Below the pieces are notes generated by a model. The model had not been told where the DNA came from. It made no database searches and saw only the letters and a list, made by a program, of their open reading frames with translations. A DNA stretch of 64,000 nucleotides from NCBI GenBank assembly GCA_965217565.1, contig CBDCIS010000003.1:434001-498000 (forward strand), in the 5' to 3' direction. The position numbers and the translations under genes are program-made. Shown here piece by piece: positions 43,740-52,196 of this stretch (position 1 is the first letter of the stretch; each line of letters opens with the position of its first letter). The stretch is from CBDCIS01 sp965217565. Its GTDB lineage: Bacteria; Chloroflexota; Dehalococcoidia; Lucifugimonadales; CATOSD01.

Positions 43740-44210
43740 TTAGCTTATCCTAGTGATGGTGAGCGTAACCACACCCGCCGGGGTTGTCACCTCTACCTTG
43801 TCGCCAACCTTGTGGCCGAGAATCGCTCCACCCACCGGCGATTCGTTGGAAATCTTGCCTTCCAGCGGCGCGGCCTCCGCGCTTCCAACGACCTTGTAGC
43901 TCTGCCTGGAACCCCGGGCGGTTTCGACTGTTACAGACGAGCCTATCGCAACCAGGCCTGTGGCTTTGCTGCGCCGGGGAGCCACTATCGCGTTGGCGAG
44001 GATGTTCTCGACGTCCCGTATGCGGCCTTCGACGAACGACTGCTCGTTCTTGGCATCGTCATACTCGGCGTTGTCAACGGTTCCACCGGTCTCGTTCGCC
44101 TTGTGAATGCGCTCGGCTACTTCGTTCCTGCGAACGCTCTTGAGATGGGCTAGCTCTTGCCGCAGCCGCTTCAGGCCGTCCGGCGTAAGATAAGATTCAC
44201 GTTGTGCCAT
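43740..44210 (-). CDS. greA: transcription elongation factor GreA
   Basis: The product is 156 residues from the ATG at 44210, preceded by GGGGAG. A GTG upstream at 44225 is less likely. The N-terminal coiled coil has LTPDGLKRLRQELAHLK and RIHKANETGGTVDNAEYDDAKNEQ, with the acidic tip that reaches the RNA polymerase active site. The C-terminal FKBP-like domain has SPVGGAILGHKVGDKVEV. It stimulates transcript cleavage in backtracked polymerase. A promoter is visible at 44282-44310. Confidence 0.96.
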   Translation of the reverse strand: MAQRESYLTPDGLKRLRQELAHLKSVRRNEVAERIHKANETGGTVDNAEYDDAKNEQSFVEGRIRDVENILANAIVAPRRSKATGLVAIGSSVTVETARGSRQSYKVVGSAEAAPLEGKISNESPVGGAILGHKVGDKVEVTTPAGVVTLTITRIS

Positions 44211-44509
44211 GGCCGTACTCCCCAAACCAAAAAGACTGAGCGGCCACCGGATCCGGGGGCTTCTCTCTCAGCTTGGTTAACATTCTACCTTGCCCGCGCC
44301 CTCTTGTAAATCTCAATCCCTACCCACAAAGAGGTTCAACTTTGTCAAAAAAATGTCCAAAATATGCTTTAACCCGCTATCGGCTCTTGTTAACATTAGC
44401 GCTACGTTGCCAAGCACCGCTTTGCACCAATTTTCGGCCCACCATTTGGGGCGGGCATAGGCAGCTTTCATCCGAGGCGCGGGATGTGTAGGAGAAGGCC
44501 CGGCGGTTC
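44211..44509. other. divergent promoter region of greA and rsmD
   Basis: These 299 bases contain the greA promoter on the minus strand and a more AT-rich centre (44335-44400), including TTTGTCAAAAAAATG. No gene or RNA is recognised. A promoter for rsmD-coaD is expected but no clear boxes were found. Confidence 0.4.
44282..44310 (-). promoter_or_regulatory. putative sigma-70 promoter of greA
   Basis: On the minus strand TTTACA (44305-44310) and TAGAAT (44282-44287) are separated by 17 bases. A start near 44275 would give a leader of about 65 bases. Confidence 0.6.
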
Positions 44510-45073
44510 ATGAACGTCAGGATTACGGGCGGAACATACAGGGGCCGTATTCTACGTTCGAGCGGCGGGGGTGGTCTGAGGCCCACGTCCGACAGGGTAC
44601 GAGGCGCCATATTCTCGATTCTTGGCCAGGACGCAGTGGCAGGCGCGAGAGTCTTGGACCTCTACGCCGGCACAGGGATTCTTGGAATTGAGGCTCTGAG
44701 CGGGGGGGCCGCCTGGGTGGACTTCGTCGAGGCTAATCCCAGGCGCTGTCGGCAACTTCGCGAAAACCTGCGGGAGCTGGCGCTGCAAGCTCACAGCGAG
44801 GTGCACGCGGCAAGAGTCGAGAGGTTTCTAGGCTCGCTGTCGGAGCTATATGGTTTGGTCTTCGCCGACCCGCCGTATGATACGGCGCCCTGGCCAACCC
44901 TGATGTCCGGGTTGAGCGAGCGCGGCTTGGTTGCCGAAAACGGCGTCGTGGTAGTCGAGCATCGCCGCACCACAGCGCTGGCGCAGAGGTACGGCAACCT
45001 AACGCAAGAGGACTGCCGACGATACGGCGACACCTCGGTCTCATTTTATAGGGCTGGAGTTTCAAATGGTTAA
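44510..45073 (+). CDS. rsmD: 16S rRNA (guanine966-N2)-methyltransferase
   Basis: The 187-residue protein begins NVRITGGTYRGRILRS, then RPTSDRVRGAIFSIL, the SAM site VLDLYAGTGILGIEALSGGA, and the catalytic ADPPYD motif at about residue 119. It methylates G966 in the 30S subunit. The last eight bases overlap coaD, a pairing widely conserved in bacteria. GTAGGAG lies upstream of the ATG. Confidence 0.93.
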   Translation: MNVRITGGTYRGRILRSSGGGGLRPTSDRVRGAIFSILGQDAVAGARVLDLYAGTGILGIEALSGGAAWVDFVEANPRRCRQLRENLRELALQAHSEVHAARVERFLGSLSELYGLVFADPPYDTAPWPTLMSGLSERGLVAENGVVVVEHRRTTALAQRYGNLTQEDCRRYGDTSVSFYRAGVSNG

Positions 45074-45545
45074 AGCCATATACCCGGGTAGCTTCGATCC
45101 GGTACACAACGGCCACGTGGACATCACCACGAGGGCGTCAATGCTGTTCGACGAGTTGGTGATATGCGTTTACGATTCTCCTCCCACGAAGTCCCTCTCG
45201 TTCACGACCAGCGAACGAGTCCTGCTCTTCGAGGAGGCCGTTGCGCACCTGCCCAACGTGAGGGTAGTGCCCTTTACGGGGCTGGCTCCCACGGTCGCCC
45301 GCAATCTGGGCGCACAGTTCATTCTGAGAGGTCTGAGGGCCGGATTCGACTTCGAGCTGGAGTTCGAAATGGGTTTGATGTGGCGTAATCTGGCTTCAGA
45401 CATCGACGTCGTTTGCATGATGAGTTCGCTGGAGTACCAGTTCGTCTTCTCAAGCCGTATCAAGGAGGTGGTATCCCTGGGGGCCAATGTCGATAACCTT
45501 GTGCCCCCGCACGTCGCCAAAGCGTTGAAGGCGAAGGTTGGTTAG
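45066..45545 (+). CDS. coaD: phosphopantetheine adenylyltransferase
   Basis: The 159-residue protein has the T/HxGH motif in IYPGSFDPVHNGHVDI, FTGLAPTVARNLGAQFILRGLR, and the C-terminal SSLEYQFVFSSRIKEVVSLG, all diagnostic of CoaD. It forms dephospho-CoA from 4'-phosphopantetheine and ATP. Its start lies within the end of rsmD, so translation is coupled. Confidence 0.96.
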   Translation: MVKAIYPGSFDPVHNGHVDITTRASMLFDELVICVYDSPPTKSLSFTTSERVLLFEEAVAHLPNVRVVPFTGLAPTVARNLGAQFILRGLRAGFDFELEFEMGLMWRNLASDIDVVCMMSSLEYQFVFSSRIKEVVSLGANVDNLVPPHVAKALKAKVG

Positions 45546-45623
45546 TCTCGGAAGCCGCGCCAAAACCGTTAGCAGATTTTAGAAAGGGGGAGCGTCATCA
45601 CTATCACAAACATCATCGACGAA

Positions 45624-46220
45624 TTGCGCGAATTGGCCGCCACTGGAACGCGGGTGCCCGGGCTCCGCAGGAAGGTGATGGTGGACATCGAACAGATAGA
45701 GCGTCTCGTTGCCATAGGAGACGAGGTGCGACGCGCTGTTCCGGCAAACATGCAGGAGTCCGACGAGATCCTCAAGCAGAAGGACAGCATCATCAACCAG
45801 GCTTACCTAGAGGCCCAGCGAATCAAGGGAACCGCTGAGCAGCAGGCGACGTCACTGACGAGCTCCGCCCAAGAGGAGCACTCTTTGAGAGTCAGCGAAT
45901 CAGAGGTGCTGAAGGCTGCCGAGGCCAGGGGTGAGCTGGCAAAGGAGAAGGCGTCGCAGGAGGCCCATCAGATCATCCAGGATGCCCAGCGGAGGGCTCA
46001 CCGCTTCATGAACGAGTCCGATGCAACCTCCACCGTGCGCCGTGAGGGAGCGGACCAGTACGCCCGCGAGGTTCTCTTCAACCTCGAGTCCCACTTGGCA
46101 GACGTTTTGGGGCAGGTTCGCAGGGGCATCGACTCCCTCCGTCTCGAAGCCAGGGAGCAGAAGGTCAGCGTCCCACAGCCGACCAATGGGAATGTCAATG
46201 ACCACCAGGTGCGCATCTAG
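45624..46220 (+). CDS. coiled-coil protein downstream of coaD
   Basis: The product is 198 residues from a TTG at 45624. It is a long helix with Glu/Gln/Ala heptads at about residues 45-150, resembling ATP-synthase b-subunit or DivIVA-like coiled coils. The N-terminal RVPGLRRKVMVDIEQIERLVAI matches proteins found after coaD in other Chloroflexi and Firmicutes. The frame is open back to 45573, and family-like residues (ITNIIDEL) precede the TTG. A strong AAAGGGGGAG at 45583-45592 sits just before an ATC at 45597, so the real start may be non-canonical. No membrane segment is seen. Confidence 0.72.
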   Translation: MRELAATGTRVPGLRRKVMVDIEQIERLVAIGDEVRRAVPANMQESDEILKQKDSIINQAYLEAQRIKGTAEQQATSLTSSAQEEHSLRVSESEVLKAAEARGELAKEKASQEAHQIIQDAQRRAHRFMNESDATSTVRREGADQYAREVLFNLESHLADVLGQVRRGIDSLRLEAREQKVSVPQPTNGNVNDHQVRI

Positions 46221-46347
46221 GACTGACTAGCCGGGAGAGTGGAGTAGAGGCGTACTCCGGGGTCCGCTGCCCACGGCGCGGACAGAACGAACGACGGACG
46301 TGGGCGGCGGACATCCCCCCGATGCCGGGGCACGCTCGCGTTCTTCG

Positions 46348-47094
46348 CTAATTGGGTTTGAATGCCCTGATGTTCATGCTGTGGACATTGGACGCCCACG
46401 CCTCGGACCCCTCCCAGGCCTTGTCGGATATGACACTCGCCTCGGAGAAGCCTGCGCCGCGCATCCTGCCCAGATAGACTTCGACAGGCTCCGCGCCGCC
46501 CAGGCACGCTATCCAGTTGCTCATGTCGGCGCGCGCCGCTTCCGGGAGCTCCTTCACCAGCAACATGTCAGATATATAGACCCGGCCCCCGGGCTTGAGT
46601 ATTCTGAACGCCTCCCGGAACACCGCGTCCTTGTCCGGGGCGAGATTTATTACGCAGTTGGATATGAGCACGTCCACGGAGGCGTCTTCGATGGGCGTGC
46701 TCTCCATCTCGGACAGATGGAACTCCACGTTGGACAGCCCCAGCTTGACGGCGTTGCTCCGCGCGAGTTCCACCATGTCGGGCGTCATGTCCACGCCGAT
46801 CACCCTGCCCTCCACGCCAACCGCCCTGGCCGCCAGAAAGCAGTCGATGCCGCCGCCGCTGCCAAAGTCCGCCACCGTCTCGCCCGCGTTCAGCGCGCCG
46901 ATAGCGGTGGGATTGCCACAGCCTGCCGACGCCATCACTGCCGCGTCCGGGAGGCCGTCTATCTCTTGCAGCGTATAGAGCGGAGTCTCCGTCGAGCAGC
47001 AAGAGTCGTCGCAGCAACCGCTCGCCCCCTTGGCAACCTCCGAGTAGCGCTCTCTGACCAGTTCCTTTACTTCGATGTCCGATAGTCTGACCAT
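46348..47094 (-). CDS. arsM: arsenite S-adenosylmethionine methyltransferase
   Basis: The product is 248 residues from the ATG at 47094, behind AAGGAGG. Its SAM domain has VADFGSGGGIDCFLAA and VIGVDMTPDM. Arsenic-binding cysteines are placed as in ArsM: a GCCDDSCC cluster near residue 30, ASAGCGNP, and ISNCVINL. It would methylate As(III) to volatile or less toxic forms. No arsR or efflux gene is adjacent. The next gene upstream on the same strand belongs to a different pathway. Confidence 0.88.
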   Translation of the reverse strand: MVRLSDIEVKELVRERYSEVAKGASGCCDDSCCSTETPLYTLQEIDGLPDAAVMASAGCGNPTAIGALNAGETVADFGSGGGIDCFLAARAVGVEGRVIGVDMTPDMVELARSNAVKLGLSNVEFHLSEMESTPIEDASVDVLISNCVINLAPDKDAVFREAFRILKPGGRVYISDMLLVKELPEAARADMSNWIACLGGAEPVEVYLGRMRGAGFSEASVISDKAWEGSEAWASNVHSMNIRAFKPN

Positions 47095-47187
47095 CCGGTC
47101 CTCCTTAGGCCCCTGACGGGAGATGGTTGTGTGTCGGGCGAAAACTCCCCCGCCCGTCAAGGGCGGGGGTTAGGGGGTGGGTGATCG

Positions 47188-48042
47188 TCACCCTGTAACA
47201 CCTATCTCTGCCAGGTACTTGTGCAGCCTGATCAGGGTTTGGCTGTTCTCTTCCAGGGTGAAGCCGTCCACCTTGTACTCCTGCTTGGCGCTCATGCCGT
47301 CCACCGCGCCCATGTCAACCGTTCGCTTCACCAGTTCCTGCTCTTCCTCGATGGATGGCAGGAGATTCTTGCCGCTCAGCTTGGACATCGCGGCTGCCAG
47401 TCCATAGCCGCCCCAATTGGAAACGCTGCTGATGATGAGCTTGCTCACGCCAGTTACACAGGGGATTTTGACCAGGGTGGGAACCTCCGTCACCTCTTTG
47501 GCCAGGTTGCCCATGCCGATTTCGTTGCCGCCGTCCCCGATGCCAACCGTGTTGGAGTGGCCCGATACCAGGTAATCTACGCGGGCGTTGTACTGGGTGA
47601 TGTCCTGGCCGTGCATGTTGCGGAAGAGGCTCTCGTCGGTGAGTCCGCACCGCTCTATCGCTATCACCACCGAGGGATCGATCTTCGCCAGCAGGTCGTC
47701 GGCGTGCTTCTTGCTCGCCTCGTCGTCGGTGATGGGGAAGTCCACCACGCTGTGTTCAGGGGCGATGGCTGAGCTCATGAGGGGAAGCGAGTACAGGTCC
47801 GTTACATAAACCACGTCGAAGCCGAGGGACTGGAGCGCGTTACCGATTACGATGGCTCCGGCCGGCCCGTCGGTCTCAACGGCCCCGGCCGCCAGAATGT
47901 AAAACCCCGTCGTGATTATCGCCGTTCCCGGATGCTCCAGCACCAGGGCGGCCGCCTGGTCGCAGAAGTCTTCGGGCAAGTGTGCCCTGAGCGCGGAGAT
48001 TCCCCTGCGGTCGTTGTCAAGAATAATGTCTTCGATGGACAT
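47188..48042 (-). CDS. D-glutamate cyclase C-terminal-type protein (DUF4392)
   Basis: The 284-residue protein resembles the DUF4392 half of mammalian D-glutamate cyclase: PGTAIITTGFYILAAGAVETDGP, GAIVIGNALQSLGFDVVYVTD, VVIAIERCG, YLVSGHSNTVGIGDGGNEIGMGN and LIISSVSNWGGYGLAAA. The mammalian enzyme turns D-glutamate into 5-oxo-D-proline. The gene follows the DUF1445 partner by 53 bases on the same strand, so the two probably form one functional unit. Confidence 0.82.
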   Translation of the reverse strand: MSIEDIILDNDRRGISALRAHLPEDFCDQAAALVLEHPGTAIITTGFYILAAGAVETDGPAGAIVIGNALQSLGFDVVYVTDLYSLPLMSSAIAPEHSVVDFPITDDEASKKHADDLLAKIDPSVVIAIERCGLTDESLFRNMHGQDITQYNARVDYLVSGHSNTVGIGDGGNEIGMGNLAKEVTEVPTLVKIPCVTGVSKLIISSVSNWGGYGLAAAMSKLSGKNLLPSIEEEQELVKRTVDMGAVDGMSAKQEYKVDGFTLEENSQTLIRLHKYLAEIGVTG

Positions 48043-48095
48043 GGATTGCTCCTTACAAGGGCGCGCCGCGCGCCTCTAACCGCCGGTTCTGACGG

Positions 48096-48890
48096 CTAGA
48101 GCACGGACACGTCCTCGTCTTGCATATCGGTGATGAACATGTAACCCGGGGCGTGGGTAATCATGAAGGGCGGCCTGGACTTCATCGCCACTGCCTGCGG
48201 CGTAACTCCACAGGCCCAGAAGACGGGCACCTCGCCCTCCTTGATTTCGACAGGCTCGCCCATGTCCGGATTGAATACGTCGCGGATGCCTATTGCGGCG
48301 GGGTCGCCTATGTGGACGGGGGCTCCGTGGACGGCCGGGAACCTGGAGGTTACCTGCACTGCCCTGACCACCTTCTCGTGCGGAATCGGCCTCATGGAGA
48401 CCACCATTGGCCCGGAGAAGCCGCCCGCCGGAGTGGTCGGAATGTTGGTGATGAACATCGGCACGATGCTGCCGCAGTCCATGTGGCGCAGCGATATTCC
48501 CACCTTTGTCAGCGCCGACTCGAAGGAGAAGCTGCATCCCAGCAGGAAGGAGACCAGGTCGTCTCGCCAGAACTCCGACAGGTCGGTAACCTCGGCGACC
48601 ATCTCGCCGTACTGGTAGATGCGGTACTTGGGGACGTCGAAGCGCAGGTCGGCGTTCGGCGCGCTCTGAGCCGGCACGCTCGAACCGGCCTCCACCACCT
48701 CTATCAGGGGACAGGGCTTCGGGTTGCGCTGGCAGAACAGCAGAAAGTCGAACGCCAGGTCGCGCGGCAGGATGGCGAGGTTGGCCTGGACGTTGCCGGG
48801 GGCCATGCCGCTGGTCGTCTGGACCAGCTCGTCGTAGCGAATCATCTTCCTGAGTTCCGGCGCGGAAGCGGGCAAAGCGGATAGTTGCAT
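48096..48890 (-). CDS. D-glutamate cyclase N-terminal-type / putative hydro-lyase (DUF1445)
   Basis: The 264-residue protein has the DUF1445 sequence: TTSGMAPGNVQANLAILP, FDFLLFCQRNPKPCPLIEV, VSFLLGCSFSFESAL, VGISLRHMDCGSIVPMFITN, HIGDPAAIGI and VPVFWACGVTPQAVAM. It matches the N-terminal half of eukaryotic D-glutamate cyclase, and free-standing members are annotated as putative hydro-lyases. It lies immediately upstream of the DUF4392 gene. Cytosolic, no signal peptide. Confidence 0.85.
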   Translation of the reverse strand: MQLSALPASAPELRKMIRYDELVQTTSGMAPGNVQANLAILPRDLAFDFLLFCQRNPKPCPLIEVVEAGSSVPAQSAPNADLRFDVPKYRIYQYGEMVAEVTDLSEFWRDDLVSFLLGCSFSFESALTKVGISLRHMDCGSIVPMFITNIPTTPAGGFSGPMVVSMRPIPHEKVVRAVQVTSRFPAVHGAPVHIGDPAAIGIRDVFNPDMGEPVEIKEGEVPVFWACGVTPQAVAMKSRPPFMITHAPGYMFITDMQDEDVSVL

Positions 48891-49044
48891 TGAAACACCC
48901 TCGATATTCAGATTCGGAGTCGGGCGCAGCGAGCAGGCATTACCAGGCGCGCCCGACGCTCACCGGGAAGCCGTCTCTTCTCGCTTCCCCTGATTCTAGG
49001 TTAATATGCCCCATGCTCCCCAGTCAAGGACTCGCCAGCGTCCT

Positions 49045-49145
49045 AACCCGTATCAATTTGGTAGGCGCTACCTTACAGGGGCAAATCCTGGGCGCCCACA
49101 AGGGAACGCCGGTAGGGACAGGTCTTGTGCCTGTCCTCTTTCCCT
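49045..49145. repeat. intergenic repeat, second copy
   Basis: TTGGTAGGCGCTACC, ACAAGGGAACGCC and GGGACAGGTCTTGTGCCTG recur from 43521-43625. It fills the space between the DUF1445 start and the end of the convergent SDR remnant. Confidence 0.6.
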
Positions 49146-49962
49146 CAGTAGTAAACGGCCACTCCGGTGCCACCGGTGGCGGCTATCACCTCGCCGGTTA
49201 CGGCCCAGGACTTGTCGGAGGCCAGAAACACCGTCAGGTAGGCTATCTCCGCCGCGTCCACCATCCTGCATATGGCGTTGCCCCGGGGCGAGTCGGGGGT
49301 GAAGTCCCTGCGCTCCACCTCTTCCGGCGAGATGCCGAGCTCGCCCGCTCGCCCAACGAGCAGGCCGGGCGTGCGTTCCGTGCGCGTCGTGCCCGGGTGA
49401 ATGCAATTCACCGTAATGCCGAACCGCCCCAAATGGTTCGCCAGCGTCTTGGTCATGTGCACCATGGACACGTTCCGCGCCCCGGCGCTCAGATTGCCGC
49501 CGTTCCTGGCGTTGTGACCGCTGATGTTTACGATGCGGCCCCATCCTTGCTCCTTCATGAAGGGGATAGCCGCCCTCGAACACCGGAGAGCGCCGACGAA
49601 CTTTACGTCGAAGTCATGTATGAGGGCCTCATCCTCCACCGTCTCTATGTAGCCCGTCGCGGCTGACGAGCCGCCGGGGTAGGAGCCGCTGTTTACCAGG
49701 ACGTGCAACCCCCTAGCTGAGACGCGGCCTCGGCCACCACCCGGTCCACCTGCTCCCGCCTGGTCGCGTCCATGGGCATGGGGATGACCTTCCGCCCGGT
49801 GTCGTCGCCTATCTCCCTTGCGGCTCTCTCCAGGTCCTCGACGCCGCGGGCGGAGACGACTACGTCCATGCCTTCTCTGGCAAGCTCCCAGGCGATGTCC
49901 TTGCCTATGCCCCTGCTCCCTCCGACCACCATAGCCTTCTTGTCCAGCAGTCCAACGTCCAT
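49145..49962 (-). pseudogene. SDR-family oxidoreductase, frameshifted
   Basis: From the ATG at 49962 (AGGGGGG upstream) the first 84 residues carry the Rossmann start KKAMVVGGSRGIGKDIAWEL and VVVSARGVEDLERA, up to AASQLGG. The rest is in another frame: HVLVNSGSYPGG, GRIVNISGHNARNGGN, the catalytic-region segment ARNVSMVHMTKTLANHL and ITVNCIHPGTTRTE. One base is missing in the C run 49709-49713. The active-site Tyr of YxxxK is replaced in the readable sequence (VSMVHMTK), so the enzyme may already be atypical. Intended substrate unknown. Confidence 0.82.
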
Positions 49963-50502
49963 CAGCGGCCCCCCTGTTATTCGGATTCGCGGAACGCCCG
50001 GCGGCAGAGTCCATTCTACTCAAGAGCCAACCCTGCGGCAAGAAAGCCGCCCGCCGCGCAGGGTCTTTCGATTGTTCGCGCGCAGGCGTTGTTAGACTCG
50101 GGATGTACTCGCTGAGGGCAAAACTCCTGTGGGTGTCTCATTTTGATTCATTGTGACTCATTCCTACTTGGGGTCTGTGACGCTGTGAGAGGATTTAGGG
50201 GATGTTTCTGAGTTGGAATGTAGTAGGGTTGCGGTTGTTTGTATAGGAAATGAGACACTCCCTTTTGTGGGTTTTGCACTGTTGTCAGAATCAGGAATTG
50301 AGGATTGCCGAGCGGCGAGCCCCTGCGGGGGTTCAGGGATATTGGGGAATGAGGTTGTCTTCTATACAGGATGTCTATGTGTTCGAGTTGCTACGTGGCG
50401 GCGGCGTGTGCGTGAATAGAGGCTTGGTAGCACGAGTGTTCGTGCGCGTCAAGGGGATGTTGTCAGAATCCAGGGCCTTTTCAAAGGGAATTATATCGTT
50501 TG
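49963..50502. other. repeat-built intergenic region
   Basis: These 540 bases hold the second MITE copy (50133-50258), a TTGTCAGAATCAGG/GATTGCCGAGCGGCGAGC segment at 50283-50325, and a GGTAGCACGAGTGTTCG/GTTGTCAGAATCCAGGGCC segment at 50429-50485. No gene is supported. Confidence 0.65.
50133..50258. mobile_element. MITE-like element, copy 2
   Basis: A 126-bp unit with GTGTCTCATTT/AAATGAGACAC ends, nearly identical to 7317-7442. Outer GCAAAAC (50118-50124) and GTTTTGC (50271-50277) are also inverted, so the mobile unit may be 160 bp. No coding sequence. Confidence 0.8.
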
Positions 50503-50802
50503 TTACCCAAGCCGCCGGCCGTTGCGCAAGAGGTCTACGATGACCTCCAGGCGAGTGTCGATACCGTCCAAGCGAGTGTCGATACCGTCCAGGCGAGTGT
50601 CGATACCGTCCAGGCGAGTGTCGATACCGTCCAGGCGAGCGTCGATACCGTCCAGGCGAGCGTCGATACCGTCCAGGCGAGCGTCGATACCGTCCAGGCG
50701 AGTGTCGATACCGTCGAACCGCTTTCCAAAAGAAACCAGAACATCAAGCAAATGCCCCTGCTCTTGCTCCAACTTCTCTACTCGCTCGCCCAGTGTTGCC
50801 AT
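50503..50802 (-). CDS. heptad-repeat coiled-coil protein (99 aa)
   Basis: The start is the ATG at 50802, preceded by GGAGGG at ideal spacing. The frame open to 50895 adds a poorly supported extension. Residues 1-30 (ATLGERVEKLEQEQGHLLDV) are helical. Residues about 31-87 are eight heptads of the type DGID(T/A)RL, followed by EVIVDLL and a basic tail. Leu and Ile at a/d positions predict a parallel coiled coil. The DNA repeat is exactly 21 bp, so copy number can change without frameshift. No family name is assigned. Confidence 0.72.
   Translation of the reverse strand: MATLGERVEKLEQEQGHLLDVLVSFGKRFDGIDTRLDGIDARLDGIDARLDGIDARLDGIDTRLDGIDTRLDGIDTRLDGIDTRLEVIVDLLRNGRRLG
50550..50717. repeat. eight tandem 21-bp repeats
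   Basis: Units of GCGAGTGTCGATACCGTCCA(G) repeat eight times with GTG/GCG variation at one codon. They encode the heptads of the coiled-coil protein on the minus strand. There are no spacers, so this is not a CRISPR array. Confidence 0.9.
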
Positions 50803-51152
50803 GATGCCCTCCTCTCCCCTTTTATGGTGTCTAGTGATGCCTAACATACACCCTGCGAGCATTTTAGCGCAAGATACCACCCCATTGGGTAACAAACGTC
50901 ATAAGAAGTGTCTCGAAAGTCCCGTCTCCCTTGATGGGAGAAGGTTAGGATGAGGGTGACAGACTTGCACGGGGCCAATGCCCCCTCACTCTAACCCTCT
51001 CCCACGAAGGGGAGAGGGAACTTTGGAAAGGCCCTTGTCAGAATCAGGGTTTTGCGATTGTGGGATTGGCGGATGGCCTTTCGACATGTTCAGGTCGAGC
51101 GGGCTTGCCCCGATTGCAATAATCGAAAGACCCTGCCCGTCGCGAACGTGCG
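50803..51152. other. intergenic region with GC-rich palindromes
   Basis: The 350 bases contain CTCCCTTGATGGGAG (50928), CTCTCCCACGAAGGGGAGAG (50997), and TTGTCAGAATCAGGG (51037), all members of dispersed repeat families seen elsewhere. No gene is visible. Confidence 0.5.
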
Positions 51153-52196
51153 TTACCCCACCGACGGCAAGAGCAGCATCGCGTCGCCAAAGCTGTAGAA
51201 GCGGTAGCCCGCGCGGATAGCGTACCGGTAACATTCCATTACCAACTCCCGTCCGGCGAACGCGCTGACGAGCATCAGGAGAGTTGACCTGGGAAGGTGG
51301 AAGTTGGTTAGCAGGCCGTCAACCACTCGAAACCGGTAGCCGGGCAGGATGAACAGGTCCGCCCACCCGGAGCCTGCCTTCAGCGGCGTGTCCGGGTCGT
51401 CGTTCAGGTTGGCGACCTGCTCCAGCAGACGCGTCGCGGTGGTGCCGATCGCTATGACGCGCCTTCCCTCGCGTCTGGCCCTGTTTATCGCGTCAGCCGC
51501 GTCCTGGCTGAGCTCCCACCGCTCGGCGTGCATTTCGTGGGACGCCGGATCATCGCGTTTCACGGGGCGAAACGAATCCCAACCGACGTGAAGCGTGACG
51601 AACACCGTTTCCACGCCGAGCGAGCGCAGCCCGTCGAGCGCCTTACGGGTGAAGTGCAGCCCCGCCGCCGGAGCCGCCACGCTGCCCTCCACGCGGGAGT
51701 AAACGGTCTGGTAACGCTCAGAATCGCTCAGCGTTTCGTGGATGTACGGGGGAAGCGGAACGACGCCAACGCTGCCGATATGCTCCTCGCCGCGCAGCCG
51801 CACCATCCTCGAGCCGTCCGCTTCCACGCTGAGCGTCTCCGCGCTCATCGGCGTTTCGCCCGCCGAGAACTCCACCACCGAGCCGACCCTCATGCGGCGG
51901 CCGGGTCTCACCAGCGCGCGCCAGACCCCGGGCGCCACCCTGTTCAGCAGCAGCACTTCGGCGCGGCCCCCTGTGCCGGCCCGCCTCCCATGCAGCCTCG
52001 CCGGGATAACCCTGCTGTCGTTGAACACCAGCACGTCACCGGGGCGAAGGAAGCCGCCCAGAGATTCGAACCATGAGTGTAGTATGGGCGCGTCCTCCAG
52101 CGGGACGACCATTAGCCGTGAGCCGTCCCTCCGCTCGTGCGGTTTCTGCGCTATCAGCTCAGGGGGCAGATGATAGTCGAAATCATCGGTCTTCAT
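51153..52196 (-). CDS. queA: S-adenosylmethionine:tRNA ribosyltransferase-isomerase
   Basis: The 347-residue protein begins TDDFDYHLPPELIAQKPHER, then LVFNDSRVIPARLHG, VAAPAAGLHFT, VTLHVGWDSFRPV and FILPGYRFRVVDGLLTNFHLP, all characteristic of QueA. It transfers the ribosyl of SAM to preQ1-tRNA in queuosine synthesis. No other que gene is nearby. Its ATG overlaps the end of folD by four bases, so the two are co-translated. Confidence 0.96.
   Translation of the reverse strand: MKTDDFDYHLPPELIAQKPHERRDGSRLMVVPLEDAPILHSWFESLGGFLRPGDVLVFNDSRVIPARLHGRRAGTGGRAEVLLLNRVAPGVWRALVRPGRRMRVGSVVEFSAGETPMSAETLSVEADGSRMVRLRGEEHIGSVGVVPLPPYIHETLSDSERYQTVYSRVEGSVAAPAAGLHFTRKALDGLRSLGVETVFVTLHVGWDSFRPVKRDDPASHEMHAERWELSQDAADAINRARREGRRVIAIGTTATRLLEQVANLNDDPDTPLKAGSGWADLFILPGYRFRVVDGLLTNFHLPRSTLLMLVSAFAGRELVMECYRYAIRAGYRFYSFGDAMLLLPSVG

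Noticed and set aside
46221..46347. Possible terminator or small RNA after the coiled-coil gene
   Set aside because: A weak CCCCGATGCCGGGG hairpin is present without a T run or other support.
50550..50717. Regular short repeats suggestive of a CRISPR array
   Set aside because: The 21-bp units are directly contiguous with no spacers and encode a heptad coiled coil with its own ribosome site.
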